This document shows, one piece after another, positions 1-11,540 of a stretch of 64,000 bases of DNA. The notes below the pieces were generated by a model that had not been told where the DNA came from, did no database searches, and was given only the letters and a program-made list of their open reading frames with translations. The translations under genes were made by a program, and so were the position numbers. Source of the DNA: Adenophora triphylla var. japonica (Eukaryota; Streptophyta; Magnoliopsida; Asterales; Campanulaceae). Positions within the stretch are counted from its first letter, which is position 1, and each line of letters opens with the position of its first letter. The stretch lies in assembly GCA_022495995.1 (NCBI GenBank), contig JAFEMH010003631.1, positions 124,001 to 188,000 of the forward strand, read 5' to 3'.

Positions 1-1368
1 ATTTATCAAATATCATTTTTCCTTTTTAAAAAGAGTTTTTGTGTTGTAATGATATGATAAGTTTTTGAAAACTTCGGTTTTGGGAGTCGCCACGCCGTTT
101 TTAAAGGAAAACATTGAAAAACCTATTTTTAAGAGTATTTTGGGTTCGGGAGTCTGGTTACGTGTTTGGGAAGAATTAGATAGTTCACCCAACACGCCTA
201 TTTCGAGACTTTCAATCAACATTGGACAATTTTGGACATTCAAAGTGTGTGTGCAATATGTGTCGATGAGCAAGGCATGCAAATTTGGCATTTTTCATTG
301 ATAATGTATAAGCTGGATACAACTTGTGAGCCATGACAGGGGGCCACACCCTTTACATATTATTATGATTGTCATAACAAGGCAAAAGGTAAGACAATCT
401 GCCCAGAGAGCTCCGATGTCGTCCGACACAGGACCTCTCAGAAAGAGGGTGTCGCACGACATGATGCCTCATGGTCAGATTGTCTTTTACAATGACCAAA
501 CTATTCTGGAACTGCAATGACATTTATTTGACTCATTAAAGACATTATTTGAAGGTCTAAGTTCAGTTTGGGATTGACGGGAGTGGGCAAAGTCACAATA
601 GACTTTGAATGATACGGATGTCATATGACATAGAACATCCGAAGTTATTCATGTCATATGGCAAACCGCCTCCAATAAATCGCACCCAAGCAGATCTTAG
701 GCACCCGAATAGTGGCTTATGAGCCACAGTTGCTTAGGCAAGCTTCAAGTTACAAAGGGGGATCAATCACGACAGATCTGAAGTCCAAGAACAGCTTTGC
801 AGCCTTCTGGGATCCCCATGTCGTATGACACAGGATCTCTTGAGAGTCCTGTGTCGTCCGACAAGGGTAGGCCATTTATGTGCCCTTGATCGTTTGATTT
901 CCCCTTTTGTTCCAAAGCAAACCAAGCAACTTCATGAGCTATGCTTGATAATATGACAATATAATATGAGTATTATGGGAGGATCACATGGCTTTAGTGG
1001 CCAAATGTGATGAATCACATATTTTTGGCCACTTTGAAGTAGCCATCACCTCCTAACTCGATGCAAATGCATAAAGATTCAAACTTTATTGCTCCTAATG
1101 TGACCAAATGTCCAGATCTGAGGTGGGGAGAAGTGAATATTGAAGATTCACTTCTCCACCACCTTTATCATGCAAAAATCCCGATTTTTACATAATATTA
1201 AAGCAAATATGCATGCAAGGTAGTATGAATGTATTAAAAGGCTATTTAAAGAGGGAGAAGGGTTTAGTGGCTACCTATTGTAGTCCAGAAGGTGAGATCA
1301 CCAGTAGTACGGTGTCCACCCCTTCTACACACCAACAAAGGAAGTTTCTTTGGATCTTGACCTTGAAG

Positions 1369-1424
1369 TGTGTGTGTGTGTGAGGAGGGAGGTGAGTGTG
1401 TGTGTGTGAGAGAGAGAGAGAGAC
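1369..1424. repeat. Compound (TG)n/(AG)n microsatellite
   Basis: TG dinucleotides at about 1369-1382 and 1396-1408 grade into an AG run to about 1423, inside the presumed LTR. Simple sequence with no coding meaning; a minus-strand ORF across it is a repeat artefact. Confidence 0.9.
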
Positions 1425-1513
1425 TCTTTTTGGCCAGAGTTTCCCTCTATTATACTGATCCTCCCCAAATCCTCTCTTCAAGTCCCCTCTTCAAAATGAT
1501 CAGCCATGCCTTG

Positions 1514-1521
1514 TATTTATA
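1514..1521 (-). promoter_or_regulatory. Minus-strand TATA box (TATAAATA) of presumed LTR
   Basis: The minus strand reads GCCTATAAATACAAGG here. The presumed LTR at 16.7-18.8 kb has the near-identical CCTATAAATAGAAG, also on the minus strand. The shared context supports an LTR promoter for a minus-strand element, with transcription starting about 30 bases lower in coordinate. Confidence 0.5.
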
Positions 1522-1720
1522 GGCAGGCTGATGGGAAGGCCTTTGTCGTCCGACAGGGGCAGTTAAACCTCCTTAGTGTCTTCCCATGTCGGACAACAAC
1601 GTACACCTTTTTGGCATATTGGGCCGAATGCCTGGCAGGCCCAATGGGTTGGATGTCTTGTGGGATATTTGGACTTAATATTGCATTTTAGCAATTATAT
1701 AAGCCCAAAAATCAATTAAA

Positions 1721-2999
1721 GTGGATCCAAAACATGAGTTCGGATTGGGGTACTCACACAAGGCTGCAAGAGACCCTCTGAGTTTGAACGAGGATGGGGG
1801 TTTCTCTTGCGAGGGCTTGTTGGCGAAACCTGACGAAGAAGTCTGTATTTTCAACAATGAGCTCATCGAATCCGTCAAGGATCGACGATGCTTTCCGGAT
1901 TCCACCATCTTTAGGTCTTTTGATGTGTTTCTTAGGGCTGATTTCGTGTCTCCTCAATGGGTCTGTTTCTATGAATATCCCTTTGCCCTAGGTTTTTCGT
2001 ATCCTTTCCCTGCATTGATAACTGAGTTTTTTAGAAAAACAAACTTGGCTTTCGTCCAACTAATGCCCATGGTTTGGAGGATTTTCTCTTGTGTCCTGCG
2101 GGTGAACCGTGAATTTGGGCTAGACATAGGTTTGAGAGAGTTAACTTTCGTATATGAGCTCCAAACCTTTGGCTCTACGAGATATCTTCTAAAAACTAGG
2201 CCTGGCATGAAACCTCTGTTTTTGAGAGTAACAGTGAATGATAGGGGTTGGAAGTCAAAATACTTCTTTGTTGAGAAGGATTCCTTGGAGGAAGGAGATT
2301 TCTTGGCAACAGGATGGAACAGGGAAGGTATCCCTCTTTTAAACTTCAATTTTTCTTTATTTCCCACACTTACTTGTTGTAATTTCTTTGTTTGTTTTTG
2401 CAGCCATTGATTGGGCGAAGCTCTTCCCACCTTCTGCCGAGACCATTGATAAAGTGAAGAGATTATTGGAGTTTTCAAAGGAGGATCGATCCTTCAAGCC
2501 ACTTGAAGCCATAGCCATTTCTGAAGAACAGGGGATACCACCATCTACTGAGATGTCCACTGGTAAGATCCCAAAAATTTGCCTTTCTGTATTTTGATTT
2601 TGCTTTCATCTGATAGCATGTTTTCTGTTTTTGACAGTTTCGAAGTCCACGCCTGTTTTTTTCCTTAAAAGACCTTCAGGATTTTGTTGGGCAAATCCAA
2701 GCTAGCCAACAGTTGACGGTGCCTAAAAAAGAGATGGAGGCACCATCTATGGGAGCCAGTGTTAAGAAAAGGAAGGGTAGTTCTAAGGAAGTGATAAATA
2801 TTGATGAAACAGGTTTGGCAGATGTAGAAGAGGCACTTGCTAGAGCAGCAGTGGTAAGTTTTTGTTTTTTGAAAAAACAGGATTTCAAAGGAATTATATA
2901 CAATGCATCTTAGATTTTGATCATGAAACTTGTCTTTTGCAGGGTGTTGATGCAAGAATCAATCAGAGTGGGATGTTGAGCAGCAACACTCACTCTTGA
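1721..2999 (+). pseudogene. 'Putative gypsy type transposon' (Transposase_28-like) ORF, spliced, broken
   Basis: An open stretch of about 200 codons (from a GTG; no good ATG seen) has the FYEYPFALGF...PF motif recalled from Pfam PF04195, 'putative gypsy type transposon', an extra ORF of plant Ty3/gypsy elements. Good GT-AG introns follow at 2328-2403, 2563-2637 and 2854-2942. Exon 2 continues in frame (AIDWAKLFPPSAETIDK), and a last short exon ends at TGA 2997-2999. Exon 3 needs a frame change near its T-run at about 2656 to reach the lysine-rich 2713-2853 part, so the gene is broken. It lies antisense to the neighbouring RT, between pol and the presumed 3' LTR, which is where Tat-lineage elements carry antisense extra ORFs. 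The family call rests on motif memory. Confidence 0.6.
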
Positions 3000-3988
3000 A
3001 GGCCTTGGATGGTAAGGGAAAGGAAGCATGAGAAGGATCCTCAGCTGCTAAGGATGATAATATCCTAGAGGAAGGAGTAGCGACAACATCTAGGGCAGTA
3101 GCCACCCCGTGAAGGAAAAAGAAAAATGGTTCTTTGGTTTGAAAACTTTTGGTTTTAAAAACTTTGGTTTGAAAATGGGCTGCATCCCAAGGACAATGTT
3201 AAATATTTTGGTTTGTAATCGGTCCATAAGGGCCAAGACAATTTGCTTTTCAAGTGTTGGGTTGGTCCAACACTTTTATGCTTTTCGTAGGGTAAAAAAC
3301 TTTTGCTTGGATTTTGATGAAAACTTTTGCTCAAGCATCTTTTTTGGAAAATGAAAATAGGAGGTTGGCATGCTAACCTTTTCGTAGATAGTGACAACTT
3401 GCAAGTGGATTTATAAATCCTTTGCAATGACTTTGATTGACATGTGAATGTCAATAACCGTTTGTTCTTTGGTGGCATGAATATGCCACAACCATATTGA
3501 TAAACTCTTAGGGTCAAAACTCATTGATTGAGTGGAGATGGGTAATTCGTACATATTAAATGTACGGGCCCACCACACACCTCAATCAAGGTTGACATCG
3601 TGCGCTCCAGGCGAGGTGTTTAAACCTCAATGAGACGAAAGAAAGTAATTTCTTTAAACCTTTGAAGGGATTAAGTACCTTTAACGGAAGTGAGATGGCC
3701 AGTCTCAAAACAGTTGTTTTCACGAGGATGGGAACGAATTGAAGACTGATTCAAGATGTTAACTTCTTGGAAGGATGTTAACATCTCAATTTGTCAAGGA
3801 TTTTATCCATATGCTTCTTGTTTTCTTGCAAAACAGAAACATGTTAGGAGTGGGCGTTAGCTTAGCTAACGCCCCTCCGATGCTTAAGTCAGTAATCATT
3901 CAAAAAATAAACAAAACGGAAACAAGTACTTTTATTGAAAATAGAACGGTAAAGATCGTACCTTGGTTTTATTTGCATTGAGATGTAA
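3000..3988. other. No recognisable gene; gypsy-derived spacer
   Basis: Low-complexity GGTTTGAAAA-type repeats fill 3130-3180. A minus ORF at 3155-3517 and a plus ORF at 3109-3354 have no recognisable motif. The stretch lies between the antisense ORF and the truncated RNase H, so it is probably untranslated retrotransposon sequence. I see no promoter, tRNA or further domain. Confidence 0.4.
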
Positions 3989-4059
3989 TTACGGAAACTT
4001 ACATAAAATAGGACTTGAGGTGAATGGCATTTCAGCTTCGGGGAATCCTTGCTCCCTCC

Positions 4060-5340
4060 AGAGTTGACAGCCAATATGCGTTTCAAAATAATGCCTTAAC
4101 TTAATTGAATCAGAAATTAAAGCTAAGATTAATTTTTCAAGGTGTGAATACCTGGTTTCCGCATCGAGCAGTGTTTTACTTACATAATATATCGGTTGCT
4201 GGATGCCATCTTGCTCACGGACCAGGACGGCGCTGACTGCAGTTTCGGAGACAGCTAAGTAAATGCATAATGGATCACCTTCTTGAGGCTTCGAGAGTAG
4301 GGGAGGTGTTGACAGGTACAACTTTAAATCTTGGAAGGCTTGTTCATGCTTTTCAGTCCACTCAAATCTAGAATTTTTCTTTAAGATATCATAGAATGGC
4401 TTGCATCTGTCTGAGGATTTTGAGATGAATCGATTCAATGCTGCCACTTTCCCCGTCAATCTTTGAACATCTTTGATGGATTTAGGTGATGTTATATTGA
4501 TGATAGCTTTTATTTGCTCCGGGCTTGCCTCTATTCCTCTTTGCGTCACCATGTAGCCCAAGAATTTTTTGGACTTCATGCCAAAATTGCACTTTGCTGG
4601 ATTTAACTTCATGTTGAATTTGTCCAGGATGTCAAATGCGTGAGTAAGATCCCGAACATGATCTTCATCTTTCTTTGAATTTATCACCATATCGTCTATG
4701 TATACTTCCATGGTGTCCCCAATCTGCTCTTTGAACATCATATTGACCAGCCTCTGGTATGTAGCACCTGCATTTCTTAGTTCAAAAGGCATTGCAATAT
4801 AACAATAAATACCTGTGGGAGTAATAAAGGCGGTGTCCTCTTGGTCGGATGGCTCCATCTGGATTTGCTGGAATCCTGAAGATGCATCCAAGAAAGTCAA
4901 CACTTCATGTCCGGAAGTAGCATCGACCAAAGTATCAATGTGTGGCAAGGGGAAAGGATCTTTGGGACAGGCTTTGTTTAAGTCTGTAAAGTCGACACAA
5001 ACTCTCCACTTTCCGTTCTTCTTCTCTACCACCACCACATTTGCTAACCATCTTGGGTATTCGACTTATCTGATCATCTTGGCTTTGAGCAATCTGTCTA
5101 CTTCTTCCTGAATGATTAGGTTCCTTTCTTGTGCGAACTTCCATCTTTTTTGGTGAATTGGTCTGAAGGATGGATCAATGTTGAGTTTGTGGGTGATGAC
5201 GTCTTTGCTGATGCCTGTCATGTCTTCATGCTTCCAGGCGAAGCTTTTAATCCTTCTTTTCAAGAGGTTGACAAGATCTACTTCGATTTCTGCCGAAACA
5301 TCTTGACCAATCAGCACCTTGAGATCTGGGCTTGAGGGGT
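4060..5340 (-). pseudogene. Gypsy reverse transcriptase/RNase H of element B
   Basis: The frame contains the RT motifs GKWRVCVDFTDLNKACPKD, FLDASSGFQQIQM, AMPFELRNAGATYQ and the catalytic YIDDM at about 4690. Next come KFLGYMV and the start of RNase H (ISTPPLL-like, then IYLAVSETAVSAVLVRE and RYSHLEKLILAL). Upstream, 5066-5317 supplies the RT N-terminus (VLIGQDVSAEIE... RLLKAKMIR). A single in-frame TAA at 5066-5068 separates the parts. After LRHYFETH (about 4070) similarity stops, so RNase H is truncated and integrase is missing. The protein would copy the element's RNA into DNA; this copy cannot. Confidence 0.85.
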
Positions 5341-5474
5341 CTAAGAATATCTCTTTTACGTCATGCTCCTTCGCCTCCAGAACCTCACGGGCCTTTATCT
5401 GTAATTTCTATGCCATCTTGGGAGATGTCGACGCCTTCATGGAGGTCATATAGCATTCTTTAGGCGGCTAGCGA

Positions 5475-7150
5475 TCACTTGTAGACCTTAACAACTCCCC
5501 AGGGTGTCGGCATCTTGACACACTGGTGATAGGTGGATGGTACTGCCTTCATTCCATGGATCCAGGGTCTTCCCAAAATTACATTGTAACATGTATCACT
5601 ATCTATCACGCAGAATCTCTCCATGGAGTTGATACCTTCGACATAAACTGGAAGTGTAATCTCTCCCACTGTGCTTTTGGTTTCTCCACTGAAGCCCACG
5701 AGCACTGAGGTTCGTTTCACAATGCTATCTTCAGGGATCTTCATTTCTTTCAAGGCATCTAGCATGATGAGGTTTACAGAACTACCTCCATCTACTAGGA
5801 TACGTCTGACTTTGCAATTGGCGATCTGGAGTGCAATGACCAAGGCATCATGATGAGGATCCATAACATTGTCCCTATCGCTTTCTTCGAAGGAGATGAC
5901 ATCTTGGGATGTGAGCTGCGAAATCTTAGAGAATCTCTCGGGCTTCTCATCCTTAGCTTGCTTGGCAAATCTCTTAGCTGCAGAATAAGAAGTACCACAA
6001 ATATCAGAACCACCACTAATAACATTAACTACCTTTGTTACCGGTGGAGGAGATGGCGGTCTGGTTGCAATGGGCTCTTTGTTCTCCGTCTTGGTCTTGC
6101 GGTTCCCAAGGAGTTCTTTAAGATGTCCCTTAGACAACAGGTAACTAATCTCTTTCCTCAAGGCGATGCAATCTTCGGTAAGATGTCCAAAATCCTCGTG
6201 ATAAGCACACCACTTGAATTTATCCCTCCAGCCGGACGGCTTGTCAGTCTTTCGAGGCCACCTTGCTTTATCTCCAAGATTACTCATTGCACACAGGATA
6301 CCTAAAACATCAACAGAAAAACAATAATAAATTTTTTTAGGAGATTCAAAATCGTCATCATCTCTATCATCTTCCACATAATTGACTTTGTTATGGTCAT
6401 TTCTGTGGTAGGGTCTGGATCTGTTCTGCCTTTGGTGAGATGACTCTATCTTCCTATCAGGATGGTCATATGATGAAGCTTTGTAAGGATGCTTGGACTG
6501 CTGCACCTTGTCCTCTTCTAGCCTGATAAATCTTAAAGCTCGGTTTCGGATATCCTCCATCTTCTTGCACGGGTTCATCACCAAATCTTCATAGTAAGGG
6601 GAATCCTTCTTCAAGCCCATTTTGAAAGCTTCCGCAGCTGTCGCCATGTCCAGGTTGGGGATCTCCAGAACTTCTTTATTAAACCTATTAACATAGTCCT
6701 TTAAGGCTTCGGCGGGCTGCTGGGTGATACGGTAAATATCACTGGTGAGCTTCTCAAACTGTCGGCTGCAAGAGAATTGATTGTTGAACAGGTTGACAAG
6801 TTGAGTAAACGAGCCAATAGAACCAGGAGGTTGACGGATCAGCCACTTCAATGCTGGCCCTACCAACGTCGAACCGAACCCTCGACACAAACAAGCCTCA
6901 CGAAACTGGAGCGGAATGCGAACGATCTCCATTTTTTCTTGGTAGTGGGCGACATGCTCCTCAGGATCCGAGCTCCCATTATATAACTTCATGGCTGGAA
7001 CGCTAAATCCTTTCAGGATGTCGACATGCACAATTGCTGGAGTAAAGCGAGACTGATTGTAACATGTTGGGGAGGCTTGCTGGATAGGCGGGGTGACGCT
7101 TGGCACATTCATGATCATGTCCCTCAACTCTTGAAGCTGATTTGCAATGT
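5475..7150 (-). pseudogene. Gypsy gag-protease of element B (part of chimeric ORF 5475-7382)
   Basis: Minus-strand gag: a capsid-type region (REACLCRGF...GPALKWLIRQPPGSI...F), a C-x-Y-H...G-H-x-T-x-D-C zinc-knuckle-like motif near 6190, then an aspartic protease with ILVDGGSSVNLIML near 5790 and LGRPWIHGM near 5580. It runs open for about 550 codons, unusual among its decayed neighbours. At its N-terminus it does not start on a gag methionine but is fused in frame to RT sequence of another element at about 7150. The first part of gag is therefore missing. Downstream, stops precede the RT. Confidence 0.8.
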
Positions 7151-7810
7151 AGGTGCACTTTGCCGGGTTCAACCTCATGGAGTGTTTTCTGAGTCTGTTG
7201 AAGAACTTCCTCAGATCTGTCATGTGCTGCATGTCTGATCCCTTGGAGTGGATGATCATGTCGTCGACATATACTTCGATTTCTTTGTGAATCATGTCAT
7301 GGAAGAGAGGCATTGCGGCCGTGGTAAGTAGCCCGGCGTTCTTTAGACCGAACGGCATGGCCGTGTAACAGTATGTCCCCATGGAGTGGTGAAGGCGATC
7401 TTGGCACGATCCTCCTCGGACATCTTGATGCGGTTGTATCCGGAAACCCGTCCACGAAGGACTTTACTTCGAAATTTCTTTGTGGTATCGACCGGCATGT
7501 CGATGTTAGGCGGTGGGAAATCATCCTTAGGGCTGGCCTTGTTGAGATCCCGGAAATCCACGCAAAGATCGACCTTTCCGTTGGCCTTGGTGACCGTCAC
7601 GATGTTGGAGAGCCAAGTCGGGTACTCAATCACTCTGATGAAACCAACTCGGAGCATTTTCTCAATTTCTTCTTTAACTTGCAAGGACCACTCGGCTTGA
7701 TCTTGCGCAGCTTACATTTTGACAGGCTTGGATTCGGGATCCGGGGGAATTCTGTGCTCCACGATTGAGGGATCTAGTCCTGGCATGTCCTGGTATGACC
7801 GGGCGAACAC
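7150..7810 (-). pseudogene. Truncated reverse transcriptase of element A
   Basis: From 7810 down, the minus strand reads SYQDMPGLDPSIVEHRIP, then EEIEKMLRVGFIRVIEYPTW, CVDFRDLNKASPKDDFP and GYNRIKMSEEDRAKIAFTTPWG. After a frame change near 7385 it continues GTYCYTAMPFGLKNAG and VDDMIIHSK, stopping at RLNPAKCTY. This is the first half of a Tat-type RT palm. A TAA-type break near 7710 and a garbled stretch around 7440-7460 show decay. The RT ends abruptly at about 7150, where it joins element B gag in frame. Confidence 0.8.
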
Positions 7811-9227
7811 GTCAACATACTCCCGGAGGAGGCTTATCGGGGCTTCCTTTTACGCATCGGCGAAGAAAGCGCCCACTTGTGTCTCTTTAGGCTCTTGCAG
7901 CGACCCCCGGGTTCACTTTGGTCATAACCTCTTCGGCGGCTTGGGCCGGTTGTCCTCTTGGTCAACTACACGCTCGAGAACTTCTCTAATGTATTGTGCG
8001 TTTAATGTGTCTCGCTTCTTTATCAATTGAATTATTAACGTCTTTTAAGTTGTTTGTTAACTTATCGGTTGTTAAAGTGGCAATGAGAGGATACTCCGAA
8101 AGGTCGAGACTTTTCATTACACAAGAACGGGAATACATGATTGGCTACAACATTATAGTCCTCGGGCGTAAGGCCGTTGGATGACTCGAGAAGGGCTGGA
8201 CTCGACAAGGAGCGGCTCGAGAGGGTTTGAGACCGGGTTTAGGGAGATGTGGGTGCGGGCCCGGCTTGTCTTCCAATTGCACTGGCTTGCCCTTGGTCGG
8301 TGAAAGTTACCCAATTCTTCGGTGGCATTCTTTGGATGCTTGAGGAGGGTGCGGGGATCGAGAGGCTTGGCTCCTGCCGTCCCTATCATGGCGATCATGC
8401 TTTGTTGTCGGAGCCCGCCGATCAAGTTGGGCAACTCCATTACTTCTTGAAAGCAGGACTACGTAGAGGCGGTCCCATTTGAGAGCGTTTTCTATGAATT
8501 ACGGTTCCTTCGCTTTGGATTCTTGTCTCGAATGTGGCCTCGGCGGTGATCCGAACAACTTGTTTCCCATGGAGAGTACCTTGAGTTGCTCCTCCAAGTG
8601 CAGGATTCCCTTGAATGTGTACTCATCTTTGGGCCGTGGTGGCGGTTGGTCCAGGTAGAGGCCTGTGATGTCGAGGAACGCTCCCCTTATCGGATTAGCT
8701 TTGAGTCCTCGAAACGCTTGAGGTCCCGTGCTAGGCTGTTCCATTCTTTACGTAGTCTCGGTGCGACTATTCCTGCTTCTTTCTCATCTTCATCGGTTCC
8801 ACCGTCGGTCCCATCGATTCTGGCTGTCGGTTCATTGTCGGTCCACTCGGTTCTGCTGTCGGTTCCCATTGTCGGTCCCCTCGGTTCTGCTGTCGGTTCC
8901 CTTGGTGAAGTAATGAGCAAGGTCAAAGCCGTAAGGTCGGAGGTGGGTGTGCCGTCGGAGGTTCCCCTTTTGCGGGCTGCTTTGCCTTGGTGCGGGCGAG
9001 CCCTTTGTCTTCCTTGATGTCGGCCGGTGTTGGCACGTAGCGAAGCCCCTGGACCGTGGTGTGGTCCTTGACTTCAATAACTTGGTGCGGCCTTGCGGCC
9101 TTTTGCCGAGCCCGATCTGGGATGAAGTTCATGAGTTTCATCATCCTCGTGGCGGGAGGAATCGATCGTGAGACAGTGGAAGGTCCACGTTGCATATTTG
9201 GATCTTGGAGGTCTCGAGTGAATCCGA
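7811..9227 (-). other. Decayed gypsy pol spacer, no clear domain
   Basis: GC-rich sequence between the RT and protease remnants. Short minus ORFs (8153-8440, 8499-8744, 8687-8926) carry Tat-like linker wording but no motif I can name. A local C/G-rich tract with repeated GTCGGTTC units lies at about 8790-8905. Numerous stops in all frames. Confidence 0.45.
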
Positions 9228-9640
9228 TTAATGGCATGTCATCATTATGCTTGATTTCCAATACTGGAATGTCGTTGGTGCAGTCCCCTCGGTGGTGACA
9301 CTGTCGCCGTAGGCTGTGGTTAGCTCATTGCCTTGCATGAACTTGAGGTGCGGTGAAGGGTGGATGCCACGCCATTGATTTGATGCGGCCGGGGACGCCC
9401 CAGGATGGGCTGTGAAAGTGATTGGAATGTCCAACACTTGGAATTCGGTGGGGATCACCCGCTTGCCGAACCGGATGTTAAGAGTAGCAACCCCCAAGCT
9501 GTACGGGAAGTAGAGTCATAGGCCTTGACGCGTGGGTGAAGGCTTAAGATGCGTGGGCTTGATGTCAAGCGGAGTCCATCATCTTGGCGGGCAAGACATT
9601 CATTCCGGAACCTCCGTCTACCAACACGCGGGAAGGCGAC
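9228..9640 (-). pseudogene. Gypsy aspartic protease remnant, copy 1 in element A
   Basis: On the minus strand near 9600-9640 the active-site loop reads RVLVDGGSGMNVLPA. Below it (9228-9497) comes the distal part with EFQVLDIPITF, a degraded G-RPWIH region and HLKFMQG. This is the pattern of Tat-lineage proteases. Stops and frame changes separate the two parts. A second, independent active-site loop at about 12940 shows that more than one element copy contributes. Confidence 0.65.
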
Positions 9641-9969
9641 GCTCGTCAGTGGGCTGTGATGTAGAGCGGCTCATTGTGATCGGCCCCAAATTTTGGAAGG
9701 TCCAAATCTGTGAAGGTGATAATGTTGCCATAGTGGATGTTACCAATCATCGAATGACTTCATGCAGGGTTGCGTCCACGGGGACCATGGTACGGGCCGG
9801 GCTTTCCTCTCGGCTTGAGCTTGTGAGGATAAGAGGAGGTGAGCGAGAGACCAAAGGGAAATGTTTGCTGAGTCCGCTTGAGCCGAGTGAGGATCGGGTC
9901 CTCTTTCAAGGAACTTGTGTCTTGAGTGGCCGGCTGCGGTTACGGCTCCGTCGGCTTTGGTGGCCTTAG

Positions 9970-11540
9970 GTGGTAATGCATGGATTTGACCCGATCGGGT
10001 TAGAACGGCGACATCGGGTTTGGTCCCTTACGAGCAGTGCTCCGAGTTGAGCCATAGTTAGAGGAGGATTCCTCGTAGCATAGGGCCATATGTCTTCCCT
10101 CAACTCATTGATTGTGGATGAATTCCGGGAGCTTCGGCGGCTTGACGGATTCTGTCCCAGATATGCGGCTTAGGTGCCTCTGCGGGAGGTAGCCTATAGT
10201 TTGACGTAGCCTGTTCGAATGTCGGTGCACAACAGTGATTGCACAGGCTGAGCGTGCGTTGCGACCCTCCGGGGGAGGTTGGAGAGTTCTCGGCTCAAAC
10301 GAACGGTCTCCTTGATCTCTTCACGGTGTATCGCGTTCCTTTCCTTCTTCTTTGAGCATACTCGGGCGATGCAGGTTGGAGTGCAGCGATACTCATGGTT
10401 GGCTAGTTTTCCTCCACTCTGGGCCCGGATCAACCTTCTCGCGGCGGAGCTGCGTCGAGAGTTAATGCCTGCGTTTCTTCCCATGTGAGAATAGCCGGTG
10501 CTTCTTTGAAGCTGCGTGCGGCGGTCTAGGTAAACCTCCATCGTGGAGAGTTTTCTTCTCGCTTTATCGAGTGGCGGGTATGCCGGAAGGTGAGTACACG
10601 GCTTCCCGAACATCTGCCCATGTAGTGGTTCTTTGTCCCAGTTGGTCGTTTACGTAAATGAAAGGCATGTGTGGAATTTCCACGAGTAGTTGCTCGAGGC
10701 GAATTTCCATCCTCCTCCTGTTTTTAAATAGACCTTCCTCCCTGAGTTGGCCTTTCAATTTGAGTGCGGTAATAATCCGTTCCCATCCTCCCAGGACCCT
10801 TGGGAGTCCGATTTTGTTGACTTCATGCCCGGCTTGGAAGAGAATGGTTTCATCGTCTTCATTGTCGCTTTCACAGAGAACTTGCTTTCCTCGGGAAGGT
10901 AAGCGCTGGGATTCGTTCTGCTGTGTCGTTCCATCTCCTAGGTCATCGGGACCGTTGACCACCCTTGCACAGCAAAGGGGTTGGATGAGAACAGACGGTA
11001 GTCCGGGAAGTTGCCATGGGCGAAACTCCTGAGGTCGAACTGGCCTAGAGTGGCCTCTAGCTTTCTGTCTGAAGCTGCCTGTGACACTTTAAGGGCTTGG
11101 TCCCTGTAGGTCTTTCGAGCTTGATCTTCGTCCCAAAGACGACTTTCTTGGGCGGCTAGTTCCATGAGAGCTTTCCTTGCGAGACCTAGGCGGTCTCCGT
11201 AGGTGCGCATCGTCGCTAGTGTCGAGAACCGTGATTACATTCAAATCGCCGAATGGCGGGAACACTTGGATTACATTGACGAAGGAAGTCGGGTGGGACA
11301 TTCCATGCGGCCTTCCTTGATCTCGATCACCAAGAAGTTTGCCCATATACGCTTGATTGACCCACGGGGGTATTGGAATTACTCGCAATGTTGACGGTCT
11401 CGTGATCTCGCTCGATCGCCAAGTCTATCAAAGCTAGCGATCGATTGGCGGGATGTACGAATGCGGGGCCGTGACGGCGGGAGTAGAATCGAGCTGAAGC
11501 ATGTTGATGCTTTGAGGTGGTCATTTCTGTGTCGGAAGGC
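9970..11540 (-). other. Degenerate GC-rich retrotransposon sequence
   Basis: Minus ORFs 10194-10613, 10564-10962 and 10938-11210 are open but carry no motif I recognise. The 10564-10962 product has an acidic ESDNEDDE patch and an IPHMPFIYVNDQ segment. They read like the ORF linkers of Tat elements, but I cannot assign them. No plus-strand gene is evident. Confidence 0.35.

Larger units (their letters stand above)
417..1555. repeat. Seven dispersed 12-bp dyads of the TGTCRNNYGACA type
   Basis: Near-palindromic 12-mers occur at 417-428, 450-461, 619-630 (a perfect palindrome, TGTCATATGACA), 652-663, 819-830, 852-863 and 1544-1555. Several are followed by a short A/G-rich tail such as CAGGA. 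They lie in the presumed LTR and may be regulatory or hairpin motifs of that element. This is direct observation; function is unknown. Confidence 0.7.
1..1720 (-). repeat. Probable gypsy LTR, minus-oriented, cut by window edge
   Basis: This non-coding stretch has the same architecture as the better defined LTR at about 16.7-18.8 kb. A TATA box lies on the minus strand (1514-1521). About 1.3 kb further in the minus sense there is a block beginning GGAGTCGCCACGC near 83, then a GGTTCGGGAG/GGTTACG-like stretch at 144-165. The same block recurs at 16750-16990. I infer a 3' LTR of the minus-strand gypsy element whose RT lies at 4-5.3 kb; its terminus would fall just outside the window. Short ORFs here look like chance. 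The LTR boundary near 1.5-1.7 kb was not resolved. Confidence 0.5.

Noticed and set aside
1721..2999. Spliced ORF as an ordinary host gene
   Set aside because: The domain wording is of a gypsy-associated ORF, the frame is broken, and it lies between retrotransposon pol and an LTR.
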